The notes: a model not told the origin generated them from the letters alone. 64,000 bases of DNA from Streptomyces sp. CB02261 (GCF_001905665.1 NZ_LIVX01000005.1:62001-126000); one strand, 5' to 3'; positions 37,901 through 44,417 are shown, numbered from the stretch's first letter. Numbers and translations: made by a program.

Positions 37901-40398
37901 GACGGCTCGTCCTCATCACCGACGAGGCCAGGGTCGCCGGGCCGGCCCTCACCGACTTCCTGGCCGACCAGCGGATCACCCACATGATCCTGCCGCCGTC
38001 CCTGGTGTCGGCGCTGCCCGCCGACTGCCGGCTGCCCGAGGGGTCGACCGTCCTGGTCGGCACCGAGACCGTCCCGCCGGACCTCTTCGAACGCTTCGGC
38101 GCCACCGCGAACCTGATCTGCGCGTACGGGCTCACCGAGGCGACCGTCAACTCCACCCTGTGGCCGGCCCGCGAACACGGCGGCCGCGCCACCGGCAGGG
38201 TGCCGATCGGCCGCCCCGACCCCAACACCCGCTGCTACGTCCTCGACGAGCACCTGCGCCCCGTCCCGCCCGGCGTGGTCGGCGAGCTGTACGTGGCCGG
38301 GCGCGGCCTCGCCCGCGGCTACCTCGGGCAGGCCGGCCTCAGCGCGGAACGGTTCGTCGCCGACCCGTACGGCGCACCCGGCAGCCGCATGTACCGCACC
38401 GGCGACCGCGCACGCTGGCGCGCCGACGGGAACCTCGACTTCCTCGGCCGGGTCGACACCCAGGTGAAGATCCGCGGCTTCCGCATCGAGCTGGGCGAGA
38501 TCGAGGCCGCCCTGGCGGGGCACCCGTCGGTCGCCCAGGCCGCCGTCCTGCCCGACCGCGACGGCGACATCGTCCGCCTCGTCGGCTACGCGGTCCCGGA
38601 ACCGGGCGCGGGTACGGACCCGGGTACTGCGGGCGCCGCCCCGCGCCCGGGACTCGACCCGCAGGAACTGCGCGCCCACGTGGCCGCGCTGCTCCCCGAG
38701 TACATGGTCCCGGCCCTCGTCGTCCCGCTCGACGGCCCCCTGCCGCTCACCCCGAACGGCAAGCTCGACCACAAGGCCCTGCCCGCGCCCGACTGGTCCG
38801 CCATGACCGGCGACGCCCGTCCCGCGACGGAGACGCAGGCACGGATCGCCGAGCTGTTCTGCGAGATCCTCAAGCTCGACGGCGTCGGCGTGCACGACAG
38901 CTTCTTCGCCCTCGGCGGCCACTCCATGGCCTCCATGCGGCTCCTGGGCCGCATCCGCGCCGAGTTCGGCGTCGAGCTGAGCATCCGCGACGTCTTCGAC
39001 GCGCTGACCGTCGCCGGCATCGCGGGCAAGCTGGACGGCGCCTCCGCCGCACGGCCTGCGCTGCGCGCCACGGACGGCCCTGCGCCCGGCGCCGACCTGC
39101 CCGCCGCACCCGTCCAGTACGGGCAGTGGCAGGCCTACCTGCGTGGCCCCGGCTTCGACCACGCCCTCGTCCTGCGCTCGCCCGGCGGCCTGGACGCCGC
39201 CGCGCTCGCCGCCGCGCTCGACGACGTGACCACCCGCCACGAACCGCTCCGCACCGCCTTCGCCGCACCCGAAGGACACCTGCTCCGCCGGGCCGTCGAG
39301 GCCCCGGCCCTGGCCGTGGAGGACTGCGCGGACCTGGACGCCCGTCTCGCCGAACTGGCCGCCGCCGTACCGGACCTGGAGGCCGAGGCCCCGCTGCGGG
39401 CCCGGCTGCTCACCGGCCCCGACGGCGCCCAGGCGGTCCTGCTCGCCCTGCACTACCTGGCGGCCGACGAGTGGTCGGTGGTCCCGCTGTTCCGCGACCT
39501 CACCACGGCGTACGCCGCGCGCACGGCCGGCCGGGCGCCCGACTGGCGACCGCTCCCGGTCACGTACACCGACTACGCCCGCTGGGCGCGCGAGGTCCTC
39601 GGCGACCTCGCCGACCCCGACAGCCGGGGCGGCCGCCAACTCGCCTACTGGCGGCGGACGCTCAAGGACGCGCCGCGCGAGCTCGCCCTGCCGGCGGAGC
39701 CGGGAGCCGCCGCCGACCGGGGCGGCCACCGGGCCGCCGGAATCGTCGAGTTCGTCCTCGACGAACGGCTGCACGCCGACGTGGACCGACTGGCGCGGGC
39801 CACCGGCACCAGCATGTTCATGGTGCTGCACGCGGCCCTCGCCGCGCTGCTCACCGCCCACGGCGCCGGCACCGACCTGCCCATCGGCACGATGGTCGCG
39901 GGCCGCGACGACGACCAGCTCGGCGACCTCGTCGGCTGCTTCCTCAACACGGTCCTGCTGCGCACCGACACCGCCGGCGACCCGACCTTCACGGAGCTCC
40001 TGACCCGCGTCCGGGAGACCGCCCTGAGCGCCCTCGACCGGCAGGACGTGCCCTTCGACGAGGTGGTAAGGGCGGCCGGGCTGCGACCGGAGGGCCCGCA
40101 GGTGATGGTGGTCCACCACGAGCAGGCGGACCTGGAACTGCTCGAAGGCGGTATGGGCGCGCTCCGAACCGTCCCGACCGGCGCGACGCGTGCGGAACTG
40201 ACCCTCAGCTTCCACGAACCCCTCGGCGAAGGCCCCGTGCACTGCGGGCTGATCCACGCGAAGGACCGGCTCGGCGAGGCGAAGGCCCGCCGGCTCGCCG
40301 AGGAACTCCAGACCCTGCTGCGCACCGTGACAGCCGACTCCGAACAGCCCCTGTCCGAGCTGTTCGGCGTGACACGCAAGAGGAGTGAGAACGCATGA
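25906..40398 (+). CDS. Tetramodular hydroxamate-siderophore NRPS (foroxymithine/erythrochelin type)
   Basis: 4830 residues. Domain order: C1 (His motif 143-149), A1 (YTSGSTG 615, Lys983), T1 (Ser1037), C2 (1093-1500), A2 (1695, Lys2041), T2 (Ser2095), linker, C3 (2240-2650), A3 (2856, Lys3210), T3 (Ser3266), C4 (3325-3750), A4 (3939, Lys4286), T4 (Ser4340), C5 (about 4400-4830). There is no epimerase or thioesterase. Pocket residues aligned to GrsA: A1 DVWIVGAVNK, A2 DVWHFSLVDK (serine), A3 DMENLGLINK (N5-hydroxyornithine, as in coelichelin and erythrochelin), A4 DVFILGAVNK. A1 and A4 are near-identical and probably load formyl-hydroxyornithine. The predicted chain is fhOrn-Ser-hOrn-fhOrn, with C1 able to acylate the first amine and C5 able to release by diketopiperazine formation. 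C3 and C5 have altered active-site motifs. Confidence 0.95.
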   Translation: MFDVESDRKPLSGLPVTGGQSGIWLAQQIEPDSSAYNIVFALHLRGAVDLDRLAAGVRRALDEAECLHVAVTPGDDGPRQTPRTVPFDLPVVDLRAAADPDEAAAAWIAADRDRPVDLACDPLFAHALLRLADDRVLWCQRYHHIVTDGAGAALITRRAGELYTAAGAQDAHPAPLDRSLSRLVAADRAYRASERHAADRAWWLERMADRTEPVRLVERAASPMTRRLRRTAELTSETLRRLDAAAGRAGVRPSRVLLAAVAAHLHRARGEQDLVLGLPVAARDDEVSAHVPGMVSNIVPLRLTVRPGTTGAALVAQVRDAVADAVAHGRYRAEELARDLGLADGVPELVGPTVNILPRTADLRFDDHEAELRPEWLGPVSDLAFSFAEGPGGQGLTVHLDADAAVCDATTLADHERRFLGLLHTFTEDLDRPVGRIELTSEAERDLLLHQFGTAPREAPELSWPAAFERQVRRTPDAVALVCEDRELTYAALDDAADRLARLLRSRGVGAEDVVGVALPRSPELVVALLAVMKAGAAYLPLDADHPQDRIAYMLADAGARTVVTVGALAGDLPETADVTLLPLDAPATVDALAAPADPEPLPPVVLDQAAYVIYTSGSTGRPKGVVVPHDGVGSLIATATERIGITAESRVVQFASVGFDVTVWDLIMSLCVGGRIIVVPAERRVAGPALTEYIARHRATHMILPPSLVSALPQECELPQGAVLVVGTEAVPSELIARWDGRLRVVVAYGLTEATVNSTLWIADPDRPGPAPIGRPDPNTRAYVLDTALRPVPVGTEGELYVAGRGLARGYLGREALTSERFVADPFGAPGSRMYRTGDRVRWAADGNLEFLGRADGQIKIRGHRVEPGEIESAFMSCPGIAQAAVLAREDHRGVKRLVAYLVPETGPLSATGADAPTGAGTGADRATGADPATGADPATGVTTGSAVAAARARVTDTLPDHMVPSAVVVLDGPLPLTPNGKLDAKALPEPRWTSMTGTDTPSTPAETALAALFADLLGLPTVGVHDSFFELGGDSIVAIQLVNRAREAGLAITPRDVFRNRTVAALARTARESVAAPARPVDLDPDALPVSPLQEGFFFHAEYDGGATDLYLVQELLDLTGTVEPDRVRDALQLLLDRHPLLRASFRQLPGGEVVQRLAARVDLPWREADTAATALEDILRADRAETFDLDRPPLLRATLIRDGQRHRLLLTLHHIIADGWSVSLLLRELAAAHRGDALPEPTAPEPYLSWLAGRDRDTAREAWRRALDGLAGPTRLPALSTPDGTPPAHARPEHVDTRLPHDLTDALTGYARTHGLTLSTVFHGLWGVLLGGLTGGRDVVFGTTVSGRTTEVPGLDSAVGLFINTVPARVTLRPEETLTALLRRVQDEHSALLDHQHLGLADIQRIAGGGELFDTLVVFENYPAGEPSADQEPGDLRVTGTEVLDAVHYPLALVVEPADTGLLLRFKHDAARLDQVAVAVLANRFPALLRTLVAEPGRTVARTDLLSAREREHLAELNATAHPVPEATLASLFAACAARTPHAPAVVFEDTTLSYAALDRRAEALARRLRARGAGPERYVAVAVPRSAELMVALLGVLKTGAAYLPVDLDYPADRVAFMLADSGARLVVTTAEAAGRLPDAPGPERLLVGAEARPEEYTEEDAQEDAQEDATPTPATPVQAAGPDHPAYLIYTSGSTGRPKGVAVTHRAVVNRLAWMQGAYGLTADDRVLQKTPSSFDVSVWEFFWALTEGATVVLARPDGHRDPAYLARLMADRRITTAHFVPSMLAAFVQVMEAVPATGPDAPDWAEHLSRVFCSGEALTGADARRWWELTSRTRSTPVPLHNLYGPTEAAVDVTFFPYEGGAEPAVPIGRPVWNTRLHVLDPFLRPVPDGVPGELYLAGVQLARAYHDRPGLTAERFVADPSGAPGERMYRTGDLVRRRADGAVEYLGRTDRQVKIRGNRVELGEIETALAALPGVARAAVVVREGALVGYAVPAQGAAPTTEALHSALTEALPAAMVPSAVVVLAELPLTPSGKLDQNALPAPEAAPRTGGRAPRDARERALCEIFDDVLGVPGTGADDDFFVLGGDSLSSITVATRARERGLTLSPRDVFECRTPAALAAASTASDTDTTPSTPPTSSTSDTPEVPVHPDGVTVSASDAGQAAAALQAVLALQQQSGAAVDPALKALLDQLTAAAPPAPEPAPPGGPDLTPEETARVHAAAGLPVADIWPLSPLQEGMYFHATYDAGDALDVYQSQETLDLDRRIDADRLRAACRTLLDRNTGLRAGFTSDGLPRPVQFIVDGAEIPLVEADLSALPADAQRTRTEELLAADRRQRFDLSAAPLCRLLLIRLGDGRDRLVVTHHLILWDGWSAWLFLEELFTLYERAGDPTGLPLPGSYRDHLAWLDAQDTTVALGAWRRALAGFDEPTLLAPTGRDTGPVIPVDFDALLTQEAGDRLRAAARRHGLTVNTVLNAAWALVLSAMTGRGDVAFGTAVAGRPADVPNVAGIIGMFLNTIPARVSFAPDEPLLDLLRRMQSERAAVMPYEYVGLGTLQQETGHRRLFDTLFVLRSADGEDRAAALRERHGITGVSNVDGTHFPLTLIVTPGTRLRVTLAARPDLFDAETATTILSRFTTVLDRLGEALSGPAADTARTVGVDLLLPAERAALATGREATREPVPDETVADMLTAQVARTPDAVALVFGDRALTYAELDAHVNRLARLLLARGAGPEKVVALALPRSIDMVAALFAVLRTGAAYLPLDLDHPADRLRLMAEDTGPLCLVSTTAVAPTLRREDGPVAPEVLLDDPAVTGELAALSGDGITDAERPAFAHGVPDRLEFPAYVIYTSGSTGRPKGVVTPYRGLTNMQLNHQKEIFDPAIASAGGRRLRIAHTVSFAFDMSWEELLWLVEGHEVHVCDEELRRDAEALVAYCDEHRVDVVNVTPTYAQLLIEQGLLDQDESAGKHRPALVLLGGEAVSDPVWNQLRDTEGTYGYNLYGPTEYTINTLGGSTTESAAPTVGRPIRNTRAHVLDAMLRPVPPGCPGELYIAGTGLARGYHDRAALTAERFVADPYGEPGERMYRTGDLVRQRPDGLLDFLGRTDDQVKIRGYRVELGEISTALSAHPEVAHAAVVVHETAGTKRLVGYVVREETTPPEAPGARPDDDPAQRLRDHLKSLLPDYMVPSALVTVPTLPLTVNGKLDVRALPAPDLTGTGTGRAPRTPREETLCGLFAEVLGLPEGSVGIDSDFFDLGGHSLLATRLVSRARTALQAELAIRDLFEAPTVAELVERATASDGAARPALVATERPAELPLSHAQQRLWVIQQIECTSAAYNFPLVMRLRGTFDREAWRAALADVTDRHEALRTLFTERGGQAYQRILPAGSAAPAVEHLRATEDEVSALVDAAVRRPFDLAAEPPLRATVMELAPDDHVVVLLLHHITTDEWSDRPFLRDLTTAYTARLGGTAPDWEPLPVQYADYALWQRRLLGDPADPDSLAARQLEHWRTALAGAPEELDLPTDRPRPARPAFTGAEIDVPFDATVHEGLRRLARDTGASMFMVVHAAVAALLHRLGAGTDIPLGAPIAGRGDEALDDLVGFFVNTLVLRTDLGGDPSFTELLARVRATDLAAFSHADVPFEAVVEKLNPTRSLSRNPLFQVMVGHHARTDDTLRLPGLRAGFLPHRIGTAKFDLVFSFTEHTTADGSGDSLGCRIEYSTELFDQETAERVGDRLRRLVGALVAAPDEPLSRAGILTDEEHRLVLEGFNGLPRDVDEETLPALFTRWAAERPDAVAVVDRSRSVTYAQLDARADRIAGLLAARGVGAESVVGVAVARSVDMVATVVAALKLGAAFLPLDLVHPGDRLSYMIENSGAAVVVGTEPVAGKIPDVPGVPVLLLDAPDTAAALDALPATPPPGGPAGLHQAAYVIYTSGSTGRPKGVVVPHEGIASLVATAVDRMGLEHDSRVLQFASIGFDVFVFELAMALCHGGRLVLITDEARVAGPALTDFLADQRITHMILPPSLVSALPADCRLPEGSTVLVGTETVPPDLFERFGATANLICAYGLTEATVNSTLWPAREHGGRATGRVPIGRPDPNTRCYVLDEHLRPVPPGVVGELYVAGRGLARGYLGQAGLSAERFVADPYGAPGSRMYRTGDRARWRADGNLDFLGRVDTQVKIRGFRIELGEIEAALAGHPSVAQAAVLPDRDGDIVRLVGYAVPEPGAGTDPGTAGAAPRPGLDPQELRAHVAALLPEYMVPALVVPLDGPLPLTPNGKLDHKALPAPDWSAMTGDARPATETQARIAELFCEILKLDGVGVHDSFFALGGHSMASMRLLGRIRAEFGVELSIRDVFDALTVAGIAGKLDGASAARPALRATDGPAPGADLPAAPVQYGQWQAYLRGPGFDHALVLRSPGGLDAAALAAALDDVTTRHEPLRTAFAAPEGHLLRRAVEAPALAVEDCADLDARLAELAAAVPDLEAEAPLRARLLTGPDGAQAVLLALHYLAADEWSVVPLFRDLTTAYAARTAGRAPDWRPLPVTYTDYARWAREVLGDLADPDSRGGRQLAYWRRTLKDAPRELALPAEPGAAADRGGHRAAGIVEFVLDERLHADVDRLARATGTSMFMVLHAALAALLTAHGAGTDLPIGTMVAGRDDDQLGDLVGCFLNTVLLRTDTAGDPTFTELLTRVRETALSALDRQDVPFDEVVRAAGLRPEGPQVMVVHHEQADLELLEGGMGALRTVPTGATRAELTLSFHEPLGEGPVHCGLIHAKDRLGEAKARRLAEELQTLLRTVTADSEQPLSELFGVTRKRSENA
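25948..29130 (+). other. NRPS module 1: C1-A1-T1 (predicted fhOrn)
   Basis: The starter C domain has an intact HHIVTDG motif (residues 143-149), so it may acylate the alpha-amine of the first residue. The A1 pocket is DVWIVGAVNK. T1 carries its phosphopantetheine Ser1037 in ELGGDS. A low-complexity TGADPATGADPATG stretch (about 920-940) lies between A1 subdomains. Confidence 0.75.
29170..32290 (+). other. NRPS module 2: C2-A2-T2 (serine)
   Basis: C2 starts SPLQEGFFFHA (residue 1093), a form often seen in C domains that take a D-configured donor, although no epimerase precedes it. The motif HHIIADG is intact at 1216. The A2 pocket DVWHFSLVDK is a textbook serine code. Confidence 0.85.
32300..35830 (+). 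other. NRPS module 3: linker-C3-A3-T3 (N5-hydroxyornithine)
   Basis: A long Ser/Thr/Pro- and Ala/Gln-rich linker (about residues 2125-2235) precedes C3. The C3 His motif reads HHLILWDG (2371-2378): aligned on DGW, the catalytic second His is Leu2373. The A3 pocket DMENLGLINK is the known N5-hydroxyornithine code. Confidence 0.85.
35860..39060 (+). other. NRPS module 4: C4-A4-T4 (predicted fhOrn)
   Basis: C4 is of the L-donor type (SHAQQRLWVIQQ at 3325) with HHITTDE, the terminal Gly being Glu. The A4 pocket DVFILGAVNK differs from A1 only at two positions. T4 has GGHS with Ser4340. Confidence 0.75.
39090..40395 (+). other. NRPS terminal condensation-like domain C5
   Basis: It takes the place of a thioesterase. 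Its His motif is HYLAADE (4516-4522), with Tyr for the catalytic His. By analogy with erythrochelin-type synthetases it may close a diketopiperazine and release the chain. Confidence 0.7.
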
Positions 40399-40604
40399 GC
40401 ACCAACCCGTTCGAGGACCCGCAGGGCCGCTTCCTGGTTCTGGTCAACGACGAGAACCAGCACTCGCTGTGGCCCTCCTTCGCCGAGGTCCCCGCCGGGT
40501 GGCGGACCGTGTTCGGCGAGGACACCCGGGAGGGCTGCCTCGCCTACGTGGAGTCCCACTGGACCGACCTGCGCCCGGCGAGCCTCATCGCCCTGCAGGA
40601 CTGA
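40395..40604 (+). CDS. MbtH-like NRPS activator
   Basis: 69 residues, the normal size. MbtH proteins bind adenylation domains and are needed for their folding or activity. The family hallmark is present: VNDENQHSLWPSFAEVPAGW, then TREGCLAYVESHWTDLRPASL, with the conserved tryptophans. The ATG overlaps the NRPS stop (ATGA), and AGGAG lies 9 bases upstream, so the two are coupled. A strong terminator follows. Confidence 0.97.
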   Translation: MSTNPFEDPQGRFLVLVNDENQHSLWPSFAEVPAGWRTVFGEDTREGCLAYVESHWTDLRPASLIALQD

Positions 40605-40641
40605 CCGGCCCGCACCACCCGCCGCCCGCGGGGCGGCGAAA

Positions 40642-40674
40642 GGGGGCGGCACGACGTGACGTCGTGCCGCCCCC
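40642..40674. terminator. Bidirectional terminator after the MbtH gene
   Basis: A 16-bp perfect stem (40642-40657 with 40659-40674) between the MbtH gene and the convergent exporter gene. Confidence 0.9.
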
Positions 40675-40692
40675 CGCCGCGTGCGGGCTCCG

Positions 40693-42600
40693 TCAGCGGG
40701 CCGGCGAGACCGGGACGTCCGCGTCGGCCGCCGGACGGGGCACCTTCTCCCCGGGCTCCCGACGACTGTCGGACCAGGCGGCCCACAGGTCGGCGTACCT
40801 GCCGCCCGCCGCGACCAGCTCCTCATGGGTGCCGGTCTCCACGACCCGGCCCTGGTCGAGGACGACCACCCGGTCGGCCGCCGCGGCCTGCGGCAGCCGG
40901 TGCGCGACGAGCAGTCCCGTACGGCCTTCGAGGGCGCGTGCGGCCGCCTCCTCCAGGATCCGGGCGCCGGCGCTTCCGGCGTCGGCGGTGGCCTCGTCCA
41001 GGATCGCGATGGGCGGGTCCGCGAGCACGAGCCGGGCCAGCGCGAGATGCTGCGCCTGGGTCACCGTCAGCCGGTGGCCGCCCTCGCCCACGACCGTGTC
41101 CAGACCCTCGGGCAGCGCCCGTGCCCACTCGAGCGCTCCGACCCGGTCGAGCGCCGCGTGCAGTGCCTCGTCGTCGGCGTCGGGCCGGGCGAGCCGCAGG
41201 TCGTCCGCGAGGGTGCCGGCGAAGACGTGCACCTCCTGGCTGATGAGCGCCACCGCGCGGCGGACCCCGGCCGGGCCCAGCTCCCCGGCGTCCACCCCGC
41301 CGAGCCGGACCGAGCCCCCGGTCGGGGCGTGGACGCCCGCGACGAGCTTGGCCAGGGTCGTCTTGCCGGCCCCGCTCGCGCCCACCAGGGCCACCCGCTC
41401 CCCGCTGCGCACCCGGAGGTCGACCTCGTGGAGCACGGGCGCCCCGGAGCCGTACGCGTGGCTGAGCGCGGACACCTCGACGGAACCGTCCGCCAGGGTG
41501 TGGTGCCCGCTGGGCGCCCGCTCCGCCGGGAGGCCGGACACCCCGACGAGCCGGGCGAAGCTCGCCCCCGCCGACTGGGCGTCGTCCAGGAGGAACAGGG
41601 TCGCGTTGATCGGGTTGAAGAGGCTGTGGAAGTACAGCGCCGCGGCCGTCGCCGTACCGATGCTGACGGAGCCCGCGTCGACCAGGACGAACCCGGTGCC
41701 GAGCATCGCGGCGAGGCCGATGAACTCGGCGAGGTTGAGCCGGGAGAAGAACCCGGTGACGATGTGGATGCCCCGCAGCCCCAGGTCGCGCGCCGCTTCG
41801 GAGCGTCGTTCCAGCAGCTCCGCGTGCGTGTGGTTGAGCCGGAACGCCCGTACGGTACGGACCCCGCCGACGCTGTCGAGCAGCTGGTGCTGCAGCGCGC
41901 CGGTCGCGATCCGGTGCTCGCCGTACACGGGAGCGGCACGGCGCAGGTACCAGCGCACCGACAGCGCCTGGACCGGCGCCGCGAGCAGCGCCGCGAGGAG
42001 GAAGCGCCAGTCGAGGACGGCGAGTCCGACGAAGGTCAGCAGGATGGTCAGGGCGGAGCGGCTGAACTCGGGCAGCGCCTGCCGCACCGACTTCCCGATC
42101 ATCGACACGTCGCTGGTGACCCGGGACACCAGGTCGCCCGAGCCGGCCGCCTCCACGCGGTCGAGCGGCAGCCGGAGCGCCCGCTCGATGAACTGCTCCC
42201 GCAGGGCCGCGAGTACGGTCTCGCCGAGCCGGGCCACGAGGGTGCCGCCGACGGCGGCGGCGGCGCCCCGCGCGATCGCGACGACGACGAGCAGCACCAG
42301 CGGCAGCGTCAGGGCGGAGGCGCCCTTCCGGTCCACCACGAGGTCGACGATGTGCCCGAGCAGGGGAGCGGTCAGCAGCCCGATGGCCGTTCCGGCGACC
42401 AGGACGGTGATCGCTGCCGCCGCGAGGAGCCGGTGGCCGCGCAGCATGCCGCGGAGCGCCGCGAGGGACTCGGCGCCGGTCGCGGTCGGCAGGAGCACGC
42501 GGTCCTCGCGGGTTCCGCTCATGGTCTCTTCCGTCCCTCTCCTACGTCCTTCGGGATCCTGCCCCCGGCCCTCGGACTTCGTCACGTCGGCGGGTGTCAT
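40693..42600 (-). CDS. ABC exporter half-transporter with intact Walker A, degenerate signature
   Basis: 635 residues: a six-helix exporter membrane domain (about 45-330) fused to an ATPase domain. Walker A GASGAGKT is at 407-414, Walker B ends ILDEATA (Asp535, Glu536), but the signature motif LSGGQ is replaced by LTVTQ at 511. It is the second gene of a two-gene operon: its ATG overlaps the stop of the other half (ATGA); an internal ATG lies 26 codons in. The partner has the reverse pattern of lesions, so one complete ATP site forms across the heterodimer. Context suggests export of the siderophore, like the exporter pair of the coelichelin cluster; this is inference. Confidence 0.9.
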   Translation of the reverse strand: MTPADVTKSEGRGQDPEGRRRGTEETMSGTREDRVLLPTATGAESLAALRGMLRGHRLLAAAAITVLVAGTAIGLLTAPLLGHIVDLVVDRKGASALTLPLVLLVVVAIARGAAAAVGGTLVARLGETVLAALREQFIERALRLPLDRVEAAGSGDLVSRVTSDVSMIGKSVRQALPEFSRSALTILLTFVGLAVLDWRFLLAALLAAPVQALSVRWYLRRAAPVYGEHRIATGALQHQLLDSVGGVRTVRAFRLNHTHAELLERRSEAARDLGLRGIHIVTGFFSRLNLAEFIGLAAMLGTGFVLVDAGSVSIGTATAAALYFHSLFNPINATLFLLDDAQSAGASFARLVGVSGLPAERAPSGHHTLADGSVEVSALSHAYGSGAPVLHEVDLRVRSGERVALVGASGAGKTTLAKLVAGVHAPTGGSVRLGGVDAGELGPAGVRRAVALISQEVHVFAGTLADDLRLARPDADDEALHAALDRVGALEWARALPEGLDTVVGEGGHRLTVTQAQHLALARLVLADPPIAILDEATADAGSAGARILEEAAARALEGRTGLLVAHRLPQAAAADRVVVLDQGRVVETGTHEELVAAGGRYADLWAAWSDSRREPGEKVPRPAADADVPVSPAR

Positions 42601-44294
42601 GCCAGCACCGCCGCTCGGTACGTGGCGTCGGCGGCGAGGAGTTCGGTGTGGTGGCCGGAGGCCCGTACGGCGCCGTCCTCCAGGACCACCACCCGGTCGG
42701 TGACCGCGAGGAGCGCGGGGCTCGTGGTGACCAGGACCGTGGTGCGGTCCCGCCGGACCTCGCGCAGCCGGGCGGCGATCCGCGACTCGGTCACGGTGTC
42801 GACGGCGGTCGTCGGGTCGTGCAGGACGAGCACGGGCCGGTCGGCGGCGAGCGCGCGGGCGAGCGCCACGCGCTGACGCTGCCCGCCGGAGAGGGACCGT
42901 CCGCGCTCGGCGAGCAGGGTGTCGCCGCCGTCCGGGAGGAGCCGGGCGACATCGTCGGCGGCCGAGGCCCTGAGGGCACGCTCGACCGCCGCCGTGCCGC
43001 CGTCGGCCCCGGCCCTGACGTTGTCGAGCAGCGTGCTCTCGAACAGGTCGGCGTCGTGGTGGGCGACCAGGACCACCCGGCGCAGCGCGTCGGGATCGAG
43101 CGAGGTCAGGGGCGCGCCGTCGAGCTCCACCGCTCCTTCGGCGGGGTCCGCCTCACGGGCCAGACAGACGAGGAGGTCGTGGGCGGCGGCCGGGTCCCGG
43201 GCGACGACTCCGGTCAGGCTGCCGGCCGGGAGTTCGAGGTCCACGCCCCGGAGCGCGCCGAGCGTCACCCCGCGCAGGGCCAGATGTCCGGCGGTTCGGC
43301 CGTCGGGTACGTCGTGGCCCTTCTCGACGGTGACGGGCGAGGCGAGCACCTCGGCGATCCGCCGGGCCGACGCCCGGCCCTGGGCGAGTTCGGCGTTGAC
43401 GTAGGTGAGCAGCTGGAACGGGCCGAGCAGGAACTGCGCGAGGCCCACGGCGGCCACCAGGTCGCCGACGCTGATGGTGCCGTCCATGGCGAGGTACGCG
43501 CCGACGACACCGATCACGGCGATGAAGACGCCGGTCAGCGCGAGGACCGCGCCCTCGTGGCCGGCTCGGCTGCGGGCCGCCCGCAGCGCGGCGGAGAGCG
43601 AGTCCTGGCTCGTGGCGCGATAGCGGGTGACGGCGGCCGACTCCGCGCCCATGCCCTTGAGGACCCGCAGTCCCGCGACGAGGTCGGCGGCGACGCCCGA
43701 GGCGTGGGCGGCGCGTTCCTGCTCGGTCTCGCTGCGCCGTTCGAGCGGCCGGCTGATGCGGTGTCCGAGCCAGAGGAGCGGCGGGATGCCGAGCAGGACG
43801 AGCAGGCCGAGCGGGACGGAGATCCGGAGGAGGGCGACGGCGCTGATCACGAGCGCGGCGACGGCCGAAACGCCGTACGAGATGACGGTGGCCACCGAGC
43901 CGACACGGCGGGCGTCGTTGGTGGCGATGCTGGTCAGCGCGCCGGGGAGCCGGTTGGCGTCGGCGCCGCCCCGGGGGTGGAGCACGCGGGCGGCCAGGTC
44001 GAGCCGGAGCCGGTGAGCGGCGAGTTCGCCGCCGCCCTCGGTGATCCGGGCGCTGGTGCGGTAGCAGGTCGACAGGACCAGGAAGAGCACCGCGAGGACG
44101 AGCAGCAGGCGCAGCAGCGCGTCGGACGACCCGGTCGCCACCGCCGTGTCGATGGTGGCGCCGATGACCACCGGCACCAGGGCCTCGCAGCCCTGGTGGG
44201 TCATGCCGAGCAGGGATGCCGCGATCACACGGCGGCGTTGTCCTCTGATCGCTTGGCGGAGGACAAGTCCCCCCGTCGGTCCGCCCGTTGGCAT
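42597..44294 (-). CDS. ABC exporter half-transporter with degenerate Walker A, intact signature
   Basis: 565 residues: six membrane helices (about 20-300) and an ATPase domain. The Walker A position reads VVARDPAAAHD (about 362-372), lacking the Gly-Lys-Thr/Ser of a nucleotide loop. LSGGQRQR at 468 is perfect. Walker B ends VLHDPTTAVD with Pro494 where the catalytic Glu should be. It therefore likely contributes the signature to the partner's ATP site and cannot bind ATP canonically. ATG 44294 follows GAAGGAGTCAC. Iron box 4 (44324-44342) is 30 bp upstream. It is divergent from uptake set B. Confidence 0.9.
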   Translation of the reverse strand: MPTGGPTGGLVLRQAIRGQRRRVIAASLLGMTHQGCEALVPVVIGATIDTAVATGSSDALLRLLLVLAVLFLVLSTCYRTSARITEGGGELAAHRLRLDLAARVLHPRGGADANRLPGALTSIATNDARRVGSVATVISYGVSAVAALVISAVALLRISVPLGLLVLLGIPPLLWLGHRISRPLERRSETEQERAAHASGVAADLVAGLRVLKGMGAESAAVTRYRATSQDSLSAALRAARSRAGHEGAVLALTGVFIAVIGVVGAYLAMDGTISVGDLVAAVGLAQFLLGPFQLLTYVNAELAQGRASARRIAEVLASPVTVEKGHDVPDGRTAGHLALRGVTLGALRGVDLELPAGSLTGVVARDPAAAHDLLVCLAREADPAEGAVELDGAPLTSLDPDALRRVVLVAHHDADLFESTLLDNVRAGADGGTAAVERALRASAADDVARLLPDGGDTLLAERGRSLSGGQRQRVALARALAADRPVLVLHDPTTAVDTVTESRIAARLREVRRDRTTVLVTTSPALLAVTDRVVVLEDGAVRASGHHTELLAADATYRAAVLA

Positions 44295-44323
44295 GTGACT
44301 CCTTCACGGAGGTGAGCGAATGG

Positions 44324-44342
44324 TTAGGTAAGCCTACTCTGA
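44324..44342. promoter_or_regulatory. Iron box 4
   Basis: TTAGGTAAGCCTACTCTGA matches the reverse consensus at 15 of 19 positions, directly upstream of the exporter operon. Confidence 0.7.
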
Positions 44343-44417
44343 CCGACGGGCCGGAAGGTGTGCGCGCGGGGACGCCCGGCAGGGGTCCTGTCCGGCACGT
44401 TGACCACGGGATACGGT

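Noticed and set aside
32341..40257. A 2638-codon open frame antisense to the NRPS
   Set aside because: It lies opposite clear C, A and T domains and has a low-complexity Gly/Val/Glu composition; it is a GC-skew artefact.
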